Source: Phycisphaerae bacterium
GTDB taxonomy: Bacteria > Planctomycetota > Phycisphaerae > UBA1845
Reading direction: 5' to 3'
Assembly: GCA_020056715.1 (NCBI GenBank)
Contig: JAGVHG010000007.1
Span: 1-43,390 of the forward strand
DNA: 43,390 bases
Positions 35,348 to 43,028 of this stretch are shown here, piece after piece; position 1 is the first letter of the stretch, and every line of letters begins with the position of its first letter. A program made the position numbers and the translations under genes. The notes below the pieces were generated by a model, which had not been told where the DNA came from, did no database searches, and saw only the letters and a program-made list of their open reading frames with translations.

Positions 35348-35600
35348 GGGCGGTTTCTTTTCTGTGGCACTTTCCCTCGGCTCGCGCCGGGTTGGCGTTA
35401 CCAACCACCGTGCCCTGCCCAGTTCGGACTTTCCTCCCAGAAGTTGGCACTGGCGGATGAACCGCCGGCGCTACCCTTCGGGCGATCGCCTTCGCCCACT
35501 CCACCGGATGACTCAAGATTGTAGATTGTCGATTGGCGATTGTCGATTGGCGGTGTTGGCCACCGCGACCCAATGCGACGAGCGGGCGTCGTAGCGGACG

Positions 35601-37631
35601 CTACGTCGGGTCTTTCGCCAGCCATTTCGATGGGCGAGGTCTTGCCGCAGCGGGCGGACGCGGGGGAACGAGTCGGTGGAGGTCGGGGACCGGTCCGCGT
35701 GATGACGGACCAGGGTGACTGAGCGCGGGTTTCTGTGGGTCTCTCTCCGCCACAGCCGACTCCGCGGACGGAGTAACCTGCGGCGGTTCGGCGGCCGGCG
35801 TGTCGTTCCACCGGTTGATAATCTGGCGATCCTGACGCCGCCAGTGCTCGATGATCTGATCAAGGTTGTCGTCCACGCTCTCGGCGGCCCAGAACTTGAA
35901 GAAGTCCATGTTGGTGCTCTGCGGGGAGGGGCGGGGCATTCCCACGAGCGTGCGCATGGGCATGATGACGCTGTCGCCGATGACGAAGGCCTCGCCCGGT
36001 CGCAACGTGGGAAGCATCTGCATCACGCCCGCGAATTGATCGCCCACCACTTTGGCGATGTACTTCTGGTCCTCGGGGTTGCTAAGTCGCATGACGATGA
36101 AGCTGTTGCATTGGGCGAGCACGGTCTCCGAAAGCTCCGACGGACGCTGGGAGACCACCATCGCCGAGACGCCGTATTTTCGCCCTTCCTTGGCCACGCG
36201 CTCCACCGCGGTCTTCGCAAAATGCTTTCCCTGCTCAATGCGCGGAATGTAGTTGTGGGCTTCCTCGAAGACCAACAAACTTGGGTGTCGTTGGTCGGCG
36301 GGCGTCCAGAAATTCAGGTCGAATATCAACCGCGTCAGCACCGCCACGGTGATGTCCACGATCTCGAACGGAATTCCTGAAAGATCGATGATCGTCAGGT
36401 TGCTTCGCGGCTCAACCCGCCCGGTCAGCAGTCGGATCAGATGAGACATCAGGCTCGACGTCCGTTCATGCTGTCCGACCTGCGTAAGGTGATCGTGGAA
36501 GAACGCTGACTTCAAGCCGTGTCCAATGGGATTGAGCAGGAATTGATAGCGTCGATCGTTGTACTTGATGTCGATCTGATCGATCAGCCCGATGAGCTTC
36601 CCAAAGTAAAGCGGATGCGGCGTCTCGCCTTCGGGATTACCGCGATTGAACTGACAACGCCTCTCGCGCATCAGCTTCTGTTGTTCCACGCAATCCAGCG
36701 AACGGAGGGCAAGCTGGCTGAAGGCCAAGTGATCGTCATTCAGCACGTAGCGGGCTTCGTTGAGGTTTTCCGCGTAGGTTTTCAGCTTCTCCAGCGAGAA
36801 ATAAATGGGCGTGTCCAGCGTCAGGGCCTTGGTCAACCCCAACTCCTTGGCCGCGTCCTGCTTGAACTCCAACAGCGCCGTCCGCAAAAATGAAATCTGC
36901 GTGCTCACGTGCAACGGGTTGGAGCGGTCCAGGAATAGGGCTTCCAACTCCTCATACTTGAGCAGCCAATACGGCAACACGAAGTCGTCGATGCCCAGGT
37001 GCGTCACGTTGGCGTTCAACTGTCCTTGATCGTCACAGAACGCCGACCGGTATTCGCCGTGCATATCGAAAAGGACGACCTGGGATTGATTGAGGTCCAG
37101 GACCTCCTGCAAGATCTTGGCCGTGGTGCAGCTCTTGCCGCTTCCGCTATTGCCCAGGACCGCAATGTGCTTGGAAAAAAGCTCGCTTCCCAGCACCTTC
37201 ACCTCAAACTCGGGATTGAGTGCGAACTGCCCCAAGGTGAAGCTCCGCGGATGTTTCGTTCCCGCCAGGAGCTGATCGAAGCTGCCGAAGATCGACTCGA
37301 AGTCCTTGCGGACCGCCACCCACACGTCGTCCCCCACGATCGGGTAATCCGTGACGCCGCGGACGAACCGCCCGGCGTGGATTTCGCCTACGAGTTGAAC
37401 ATCCATCATGTTCTGCGGTTCGACGTCGACCACCGTCATCTCTTGCCGTCCCGTGCCCATCACAAACCCGACGATGGTTTTGTTGTCCATCGGGATGGTG
37501 ACGTACGAGCCGAGTTGTCCGATGCGATAGGTCCGCTCCTCGTGCAGAAGGTTCAGGTCTTTTACTGTGATGAGGACTTGGACGCGCCCGTTTTCCACGC
37601 GAACGACGTTTCCGATCTTCAGCGCATTCAT
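35601..37631 (-). CDS. HerA-like hexameric ATPase/helicase
   Basis: 676-residue FtsK/HerA superfamily ATPase. The N-terminal HAS-barrel ('MNALKIGNVVRVENGRVQVLI', 'GSYVTIPMDNKTIVGFVMG') is followed by Walker A at 160-167 (GNSGSGKS), Walker B with E456-E457 ('LLVFEEAHNYIPR'), an arginine-finger-like segment 'KEGRKYGVSAMVVSQRPSELS' and 'TLRPGEAFV'. HerA translocates on dsDNA and usually partners the nuclease NurA; bacterial relatives serve in repair or antiviral systems, and no NurA or other partner is visible here. The C-terminal 70 residues are Pro/Ala-rich and probably disordered. ATG 37631 has GAGGAA at 7-nt spacing; a longer frame from 37847 translates repeats and is rejected. Confidence 0.92.
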   Translation of the reverse strand: MNALKIGNVVRVENGRVQVLITVKDLNLLHEERTYRIGQLGSYVTIPMDNKTIVGFVMGTGRQEMTVVDVEPQNMMDVQLVGEIHAGRFVRGVTDYPIVGDDVWVAVRKDFESIFGSFDQLLAGTKHPRSFTLGQFALNPEFEVKVLGSELFSKHIAVLGNSGSGKSCTTAKILQEVLDLNQSQVVLFDMHGEYRSAFCDDQGQLNANVTHLGIDDFVLPYWLLKYEELEALFLDRSNPLHVSTQISFLRTALLEFKQDAAKELGLTKALTLDTPIYFSLEKLKTYAENLNEARYVLNDDHLAFSQLALRSLDCVEQQKLMRERRCQFNRGNPEGETPHPLYFGKLIGLIDQIDIKYNDRRYQFLLNPIGHGLKSAFFHDHLTQVGQHERTSSLMSHLIRLLTGRVEPRSNLTIIDLSGIPFEIVDITVAVLTRLIFDLNFWTPADQRHPSLLVFEEAHNYIPRIEQGKHFAKTAVERVAKEGRKYGVSAMVVSQRPSELSETVLAQCNSFIVMRLSNPEDQKYIAKVVGDQFAGVMQMLPTLRPGEAFVIGDSVIMPMRTLVGMPRPSPQSTNMDFFKFWAAESVDDNLDQIIEHWRRQDRQIINRWNDTPAAEPPQVTPSAESAVAERDPQKPALSHPGPSSRGPVPDLHRLVPPRPPAAARPRPSKWLAKDPT

Positions 37632-37916
37632 CGATCGTTCCTCGTTATTGGACCCAACGCGCGGCGCAGCGGTATCCCATTGTCGATATCGTACGATGCC
37701 CCTCCGAACGGGAGATAAGAAATCGCAGCCGCCTCCACCCGCTGCCGCCTTTGCGTTATCGGAACCGTCGAATGCCTCTTCGCGGCCTCGCTCTGAAATC
37801 TCAAATCTGAAATCCCTCCCCCTTAATAGCCGAACGGCGTTCGACAAGCCGCGCCCTCACTCATTACAATAGGCCCGAGCATCCGGCGCGCATCCGCCGG
37901 AGTGGAGTGATCGACA

Positions 37917-37997
37917 ATGAATTGGGAATTGATCGGCATCGGGGTGTTAGCGGCCTTGGCAATTGTCTTCATCGTGAAGCGTCTCGGCGGCGGCTGA
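37917..37997 (+). CDS. 26-residue single-span membrane microprotein
   Basis: Small frame starting 'MNWELIGIGVLAALAIVF' and ending 'KRLGGG': an almost pure membrane helix followed by a basic KR and glycine tail, as in known bacterial small membrane proteins. GGAG lies 9 nt before the ATG. A hairpin with CTAGG/CCTAG arms follows the stop codon (38008-38030 area), without a T-run. No family is known to me. It is divergent from the HerA gene. Its reality rests on the ribosome site and the helix pattern only. Confidence 0.5.
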   Translation: MNWELIGIGVLAALAIVFIVKRLGGG

Positions 37998-38044
37998 AGC
38001 TCCAAAGGCTGCAGCTAGGCGTGTCCTAGCTTCTGCGCTGAAAA

Positions 38045-38121
38045 CCCCTCTCCCCTTGAGGGGAGAGGTCGGGTGAGGGGTGATTCGTTCGTGCCGCGTA
38101 CCACTGTTGGAACAACAGTGG
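38045..38121. repeat. REP-like hairpin followed by CCACTGTTGGAACAACAGTGG hairpin
   Basis: CCCCTCTCCCCTTGAGGGGAGAGG with GGGTGAGGGG (38045-38080) is a second copy of the 10.46-kb element. Twenty bases later a perfect CCACTGTTG-GAA-CAACAGTGG hairpin (38101-38121) repeats the core of the hcp-flanking elements. The following stretch to 38486 has only small hairpins (for example TCCGCC-GAA-GGCGGA near 38388) and no gene that I can support. Confidence 0.85.
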
Positions 38122-38486
38122 TCCTGGGTGCCCCGGTTCCTTTTTGGGCCCTTTCGCGTAGGTAACCCAAGACGTTTAGCCACGGCAGTAGGGACACATT
38201 TGTAGCCCGGCCAGGCGCGCAAGGTCCAAATGGGAAATCCCGGTTCAGGGGTTTACCGGACTGGGTGGGGGCTTTAACGCGCGGGGCTGTTGTGGTAGAC
38301 TGTGGCCGTACAGGAGGGCATTGTCGCCGAGTCAACGTCAGGCGGACCTGGACCGCTCGTTAGCACTCGCGGTTCAGTACCGCGATCCGCCGAAGGCGGA
38401 ACCTTTCCTGTCAGAGGGTGTACGGACGTCGCACGCAAACCCTGATCCTCCCTTGTCGGTGAGGTCCGCACCGTCCACAACGACCT

Positions 38487-38770
38487 GCGGCATCTGCCCT
38501 TTGAAATCTCAAATCTGATTTCTGAAATCAATCCGCTCCCACCGCTTGCACCCTTCAAACCCTTGAACTCTTCAACCTTCCAACCCCAACCCCATCCCCG
38601 CCCTCTTTATTTCGACTTGTTGACGTTTTGGCGTTTCGGCGTTTCCCGCCGTCGCTCTTCCGTTTCGACTTTTCGGCGTTTCGGCGTTTCTGGCGTTTCG
38701 CCCCCGACCCCCCACCATTTCGACTTTTTGACGTTTCGACGTTTTGACGTTTTGACGTTTTGACGTTTGC
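38487..38770. repeat. Composite repeat module 1 (GAAATCTCAAATC + CTTGAACTCTTCAACC + octamer arrays)
   Basis: Ordered parts: GCGGCATCTGCCCT, a TGAAATCTCAAATCTGATTT segment, a 'CACCCTTCAAACCCTTGAA' segment, then arrays of GTTTCGGC and finally six GTTTTGAC-type octamers up to 38767. The same order recurs at 39401-39613. No protein gene covers it. Confidence 0.88.
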
Positions 38771-38839
38771 CCCCCCCTTGTCCCCGCCCGGCCGATGTGG
38801 TAAAGTCTGTGTGAACACACGACCAAGAGGGGTCTTGAA

Positions 38840-39076
38840 ATGACCGTCGAACAACTCCAGGCCATGCAGCACGCTCAGCCGTTTAGGCCCTATCGGATTC
38901 ACATGGCCGACGGGCGGAGCCTGGACGTGCACCACCCCGACTTCGTCGCCCGCGCCCCAACGGGCCGAGGCGCGATCGTCTACAAGCTCGATGAGACCTT
39001 CGAGGTCATTGACTTGCTCCTCGTCGCCAGTTTCGAGGTCCTCAACGGACAATCAGCGCAAAAGCGAACCGGGTGA
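38840..39076 (+). CDS. Small conserved planctomycete-type protein, copy 1
   Basis: 78 residues beginning 'MTVEQLQAMQHAQPFRPYRIHMADGRSLDVHHPDFVA'. Helix first, then beta-strands. The pattern 'PFxPxRIHxxDGxxxDVxHPD' recurs in the next gene and in small uncharacterised proteins I recall from Planctomycetota. AGAGGGG precedes the ATG at good spacing. No signal peptide or membrane segment. Function unknown. It directly follows the repeat module, which may carry its promoter. Confidence 0.82.
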   Translation: MTVEQLQAMQHAQPFRPYRIHMADGRSLDVHHPDFVARAPTGRGAIVYKLDETFEVIDLLLVASFEVLNGQSAQKRTG

Positions 39077-39085
39077 GGGATTGCG

Positions 39086-39331
39086 ATGAGACCTGAAGAT
39101 ATTCTCGAAATGCTCCGCAAGCATCCGTTTGAGCCTTTCCGGATTCACCTGTCCGACGGCGTGGCCTTCGACGTTCGCCACCCGGACATGGCCATCGTGC
39201 AACGATCCAAAGTCATCGTCGCCGTCCCCGGCCCCGAAGGGCCCGACGGCCCGGCCGAGCGAACCGTCAACTGCGCGCTGATCCATATTACGCGCACCGA
39301 AGTGATGAACGGCGCAACGACGCGAGGTTAA
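39086..39331 (+). CDS. Small conserved planctomycete-type protein, copy 2 (tandem paralogue)
   Basis: 81 residues beginning 'MRPEDILEMLRKHPFEPFRIHLSDGVAFDVRHPDMAI', clearly homologous to the gene 10 bp upstream. GAGGGA lies 6 nt before the ATG. The two are probably co-translated and may form a heterodimer. The C-terminal half differs from copy 1: a Pro/Gly loop 'PGPEGPDGPAE' followed by 'NCALIHITRTEVM'. Function unknown. Confidence 0.84.
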   Translation: MRPEDILEMLRKHPFEPFRIHLSDGVAFDVRHPDMAIVQRSKVIVAVPGPEGPDGPAERTVNCALIHITRTEVMNGATTRG

Positions 39332-39365
39332 GTTCTCGCGCAGCGCATCGTTTGGGGAGGATCGT

Positions 39366-42300
39366 ATGCGTACCTTATTCTTCAGTCCCATGCGTGCCCC
39401 GCGGCATCTGCCCTCTGAAATCTCAAATCTGATTTCTGAAATCCCTCCGATTCCGTCGCTTTCACCCTTCAAACCCTTGAACTCTTCAACCTTCCAACCC
39501 CATCCCCTAACCCCACCCTCCGTCGCGGAGCCTGCCCTGAGCGATTGCGAAGGGTCGCTTCGTCGCTCTTCCGTTTCGACTTTTCGGCGTTTCGGCGTTT
39601 CGGCGTTTCGCCCACATCCCACATCCGACATCGGCCATCCCACATCCCACATCGGCTTTGGCCCGAGCGCCCTTCTGTTGGCCGCGTGGATGACGTTGAT
39701 CCCTTCCGTAGGGTTCGCGCAGGATTACCTTCAATGGGAAGATCGTACGCCGCCGCCGGGGCAGCGAGACCACCACGCGATGTCCTACGACAGTGCGCGC
39801 GGGGTCACGGTGTTGTTCGGCGGCTACGATGGTTCTTTACCTGATGAAGGCGACACGTGGGAGTGGAATGGAACGACGTGGACGCTGCGAGGCACGACCG
39901 GACCTTCGCCTCGATCCTCCCGCGCAATGGCCTACGACAGCGCTCGCGGGGTCACGGTGCTGTTCGGCGGCTACGATGGTACTTCTTATAAGGGCGACAC
40001 CTGGGAGTGGGATGGAACGGTCTGGACGCTGCGGAGCCTGACCGGACCTCCGCCTCGAACCAGCCACGCGATGGCCTACGACAGCGCTCGCGGGGTCACG
40101 GTGCTTTTCGGCGGCTCCGATGGTTTCAACAAAGGCGACACGTGGGAGTGGGATGGAACGACGTGGACGCAGCGGAGCTTGACCGGGCCTTCGCCTCGGT
40201 TCTATCACGCCATGGCCTACGACAGCGCTCGCGGGGTCACCGTGCTGTTCGGCGGCAACGACGGTTCTCCCGTTAAGGGCGACACATGGGAATGGAATGG
40301 AACGACGTGGACGCAGCGGAGCTTGACCGGACCCTCGCCGCGAGACTACCACGCGATGGCCTACGACAGCGCTCGCGGGGTTACGGTCCTGTTCGGCGGC
40401 TCCGATGGTTCTCGCAAAGGCGACACATGGGAGTGGGACGGAACGACCTGGACGCAGCGCAGCACCACCGGACCTTCGCCTCGAATCTTCCACGCGATGG
40501 CCTACGACAGCGCTCGCGGGGTCACTGTGTTGTTTGGCGGCTACGCCAGTGGTTCCTACGAAGGCGACACCTGGGAGTGGGATGGATCGACGTGGACGTT
40601 GTGGATCCCTCCCGTAGGGTTGGCACAGACTTGCGTTGAATGGGAAGATCGTACGCCGCCGCTGGGGCTGCAAGCTGGTCACGCGATGGCCTTCGACAGC
40701 GCTCGCGGGGTCACGGTGCTTTTCAGCGGCTCGTCACAAAGTGACACCTGGGAGTGGAATGGAACGAAGTGGACTCGGCGGAGCACCACCGGACCTTCGT
40801 CTCGATGGGGCCACGCGATGGCCTACGACAGCGCTCGCGGGGTCACGGTGCTTTTCGGGGGCGACGATGGTTCTCTCAAAGGCGACACCTGGGAGTGGGA
40901 TGGAACGACGTGGACCCTGCGGAGCACCACCGGACCTTCGCCTCGATCCTCCCACGCGATGGCCTACGATAGCGCTCGCGGGGTCACGGTGCTTTTCGGC
41001 GGCCACGATGGTTACTGGAAAGGCGATACCTGGGAGTGGAATGGAACGACGTGGACGCTGCGAAGCACGACCGGACCTTCGCCTCGATACGCTCATGCGA
41101 TGGCCTACGACAGCGCTCGCGGGGTCACGGTGCTGTTTGGCGGCGGCGACTACCCTATTAAGGGCGACACCTGGGAGTGGAATGGAACGACGTGGACGCA
41201 GCGGAGCTTGACCGGACCTTCGCCGAGATATGCCGCAATGGCCTATGACAGCTCTCGCGGGGTCACGGTGCTGTTCGGTGGCTACGATTACCCATATTAC
41301 AAGAGCGACACCTGGGAGTGGGATGGAACCACCTGGACGCAGCGGAGCTTGACCGGACCTTCGCGTCGATGCGGGCCCGCGATGGCCTACGACATCGCTC
41401 GCGGGGTCACCGTGCTGTTCGGCGGCTACGATGATTCTTCTCGTAAAGGCGACACATGGGAATGGGATGGAACGACGTGGACACTGCGGAGCGCAACCGG
41501 ACCTTCGCCCCGAGTCGGGCCCGCGATGGCCTACGACATCGCTCGCGGGGTCACGGTGCTTTTCGGCGGCTCGGATGGTTCTTCTCGTAAGGGCGACACT
41601 TGGGAGTGGGATGGGACGACGTGGACGCAGCGGAGCTTGACCGGACCTTCGCCACGAGCGTGGCACGCGATGGCCTACGACAGCGCTCGCGGAGTCATGG
41701 TGCTGTTCGGCGGAGAGGAAGGTTCATACCCTAACTACACCTTCAAAGGCGACACGTGGGAGTGGGATGGATCGACGTGGACGCAGCGGAGCTTGACCGG
41801 ACCTTCGCCTCGATCCCCCCACGCCATGGCCTACGACAGCGCTCGCGGGGTCACAGTGCTGTTCGGCGGCTGGGATTCCTCTTATTCCAAAATGGGCGAC
41901 ACGTGGGAATGGGATGGGACGACGTGGACGCAGCGGAGCTTGACCGGACCTTCGCCACGAGCGTGGCACGCGATGGCCTACGACAACGCTCGCCAGGTCA
42001 CGGTGCTGTTCGGTGGGTCCGGTTCAAACCCTACTTACAAAGGCGACACCTGGGAGTGGGATGGATCGACGTGGACGCTGCGGAGCTTGACCGGACCTTC
42101 GCCTCGACACTGGCATGCGATAGCCTACGACAGCGCTCGCGGGGTCACGGTACTCTTCGGTGGCTACGATTCTTATTATTCCGAGTTGGGCGACACATGG
42201 GAGTGGGATGGAACGACGTGGGCGCAGCGGAAGACGACGGGACCTTCGCCTCGAGACTTTCACGCGATGGCCTACGACAGCGCTCGCGGCGTCACGGTGC

Positions 42301-42542
42301 TGTTCGGCGGCTCTTATCCTTATAAAGGCGACACCTGGGAATTCGCGAACCCGCCGTTCGACGACGACGGCGACTGCGATCTCGACCTGCGCGACGTTGC
42401 GGGCTTCCTGCGGTGTTTCTCGCCGGGCGTACCGCCGGAGGCGGAATGCGCACGTTTCGACCAATCGGGTGCCGAGGGCGTGGACCTCGCGGACTGGGCG
42501 AGTTTGAGGGCTGAGCTTACCGGTCCGATCCCGCCGCCGTGA
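39366..42542 (+). CDS. Large secreted kelch-like repeat protein with dockerin-like tail
   Basis: 1058 residues with 18 near-identical repeats of about 48 residues ('HAMAYDSARGVTVLFGG...GDTWEWDGTTWT.RS.TGPSPR'), a kelch/galactose-oxidase-type beta-propeller unit. Six repeats precede and twelve follow an internal segment 'IPPVGLAQTCVEWEDRTPP' that copies the mature start 'IPSVGFAQDYLQWEDRTPP'. The tail 'DDDGDCDLDLRDVAGFLRCF...GVDLADWASL' is a dockerin-like calcium element. ATG 39366 has GGGGAGG upstream. The signal peptide is split: 'MRTLFFSPMRA' is separated from 'ALLLAAWMTLIPSVGFAQ' by about 90 residues encoded by a composite repeat. It probably acts in surface adhesion or glycan binding; export of this form is uncertain. 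Confidence 0.88.
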   Translation: MRTLFFSPMRAPRHLPSEISNLISEIPPIPSLSPFKPLNSSTFQPHPLTPPSVAEPALSDCEGSLRRSSVSTFRRFGVSAFRPHPTSDIGHPTSHIGFGPSALLLAAWMTLIPSVGFAQDYLQWEDRTPPPGQRDHHAMSYDSARGVTVLFGGYDGSLPDEGDTWEWNGTTWTLRGTTGPSPRSSRAMAYDSARGVTVLFGGYDGTSYKGDTWEWDGTVWTLRSLTGPPPRTSHAMAYDSARGVTVLFGGSDGFNKGDTWEWDGTTWTQRSLTGPSPRFYHAMAYDSARGVTVLFGGNDGSPVKGDTWEWNGTTWTQRSLTGPSPRDYHAMAYDSARGVTVLFGGSDGSRKGDTWEWDGTTWTQRSTTGPSPRIFHAMAYDSARGVTVLFGGYASGSYEGDTWEWDGSTWTLWIPPVGLAQTCVEWEDRTPPLGLQAGHAMAFDSARGVTVLFSGSSQSDTWEWNGTKWTRRSTTGPSSRWGHAMAYDSARGVTVLFGGDDGSLKGDTWEWDGTTWTLRSTTGPSPRSSHAMAYDSARGVTVLFGGHDGYWKGDTWEWNGTTWTLRSTTGPSPRYAHAMAYDSARGVTVLFGGGDYPIKGDTWEWNGTTWTQRSLTGPSPRYAAMAYDSSRGVTVLFGGYDYPYYKSDTWEWDGTTWTQRSLTGPSRRCGPAMAYDIARGVTVLFGGYDDSSRKGDTWEWDGTTWTLRSATGPSPRVGPAMAYDIARGVTVLFGGSDGSSRKGDTWEWDGTTWTQRSLTGPSPRAWHAMAYDSARGVMVLFGGEEGSYPNYTFKGDTWEWDGSTWTQRSLTGPSPRSPHAMAYDSARGVTVLFGGWDSSYSKMGDTWEWDGTTWTQRSLTGPSPRAWHAMAYDNARQVTVLFGGSGSNPTYKGDTWEWDGSTWTLRSLTGPSPRHWHAIAYDSARGVTVLFGGYDSYYSELGDTWEWDGTTWAQRKTTGPSPRDFHAMAYDSARGVTVLFGGSYPYKGDTWEFANPPFDDDGDCDLDLRDVAGFLRCFSPGVPPEAECARFDQSGAEGVDLADWASLRAELTGPIPPP
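39401..39655. repeat. Composite repeat module 2 inside the kelch gene, plus CCCACATC array
   Basis: Same ordered parts as 38487-38700: GCGGCATCTGCCCT, GAAATCTCAAATC, the CCCTTCAAACCCTTGAA segment, the TCGTCGCTCTTCCG segment and GTTTCGGC octamers (to 39613). A new array of CCCACATC/CGACATC units follows (39611-39655). The whole block is open in the kelch frame. Confidence 0.88.
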
Positions 42543-42618
42543 TCCGCTCCGTGTGCTGCATCGCGGGTTGCGTATGCCGCCGCGTCGTCCGCTGCGTCGG
42601 CCTGTCCTCATCTTTCGT

Positions 42619-42846
42619 AACTCGTAACTCGTAATTCGCGGAGCGTGATCGCTCCAAGGCCCTCCCCCGACCAAGCGCCCGCGAAGTTATATGGGCATGG
42701 AAAGTCATCTGCGCCCAATCCCCGCACTTCGTCGTTCCGTTGCTCCATGGTGGAGCCGGGTTCGCCTACGACGGGTGCCTTGTGCCTATTGCCTCCGTCG
42801 CTTCGGTTTCGGCGTTTCGGCGTTTCGATGTTTCCGCGTTTTCGCA
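42619..42846. repeat. CGTAACT array and GTTTCGGC octamer array
   Basis: CGTAACT, CGTAACT, CGTAATT tandem units at 42616-42637, and at 42798-42846 five 8-bp units GTTTCGGC, GTTTCGGC, GTTTCGAT, GTTTCCGC, GTTTTCGC. They occupy the 486-bp gap between the kelch gene and the M24 peptidase; no gene is visible in between. Confidence 0.82.
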
Positions 42847-43028
42847 GGTGCCACACAGTGGCACTCACGAAAAAAATGTACTTTCAAAACGAACCCATTT
42901 GGCAGCCCTATTGGACAAAACAAAGCAGGAGCGTCTTTTGACAGATGACCCCAGACCTATCATCATGTCTTTCTACCGAGCGCGAGCGTGGCGCGACTCG
43001 CGGACGACAAACCCCAAGCGAGACGGAC

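Larger units (their letters stand above)
34987..35507 (-). ncRNA. rnpB: RNase P RNA with two repeat insertions
   Basis: Catalytic RNA of RNase P, which cuts the 5' leader of tRNA precursors. On the minus strand the conserved 5' segment 'GAGGAAAGTCCGAACTGGGC' is at 35418-35438 and the 3' segment 'ACAGAATTCGGCTTACC' is at 35002-35018. P1 pairs CCGGTGGAGTGGGCG (35493-35507) with CGCCCACTCCGCCGG (34987-35001). Bacterial type A landmarks match in order: 'GGTAACGCC', 'GGGTGAAATGGTGCGGTAAGAGCGCAC'-like core, 'GGTAAACCCC' and 'GGGTGCATGAGCC'. The length of about 521 nt exceeds the usual 350-400 because of two insertions of an octamer repeat family, at 35265-35347 (P12 position) and 35083-35122 (P16/P17 position). 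The ends are set by P1 and may shift a few bases. Confidence 0.93.

Noticed and set aside
34456-35460. 334-residue plus-strand frame and related frames over 34979-35594
   Set aside because: They overlap the hydrolase in another frame and then run antisense through rnpB; the translation is low-complexity.
37632-37847. 72-residue N-terminal extension of the HerA-like ATPase
   Set aside because: It translates the GAAATCTCAAATC repeat and intergenic DNA; the ATG at 37631 has a good ribosome site and starts the HAS-barrel.
38617-38770. CRISPR array
   Set aside because: The period is 8 bp with no spacers and no cas genes are present.
40734-41666. 310-residue repetitive minus-strand frame
   Set aside because: Arises because the kelch DNA repeat is open in several frames; the plus frame has the signal peptide remnant, WEW motifs and dockerin tail.
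39780-42350. Regular repeats of about 145 bp that could suggest a CRISPR or satellite array
   Set aside because: The repeats are longer than CRISPR repeats, lack unique spacers and encode a continuous kelch-type protein.
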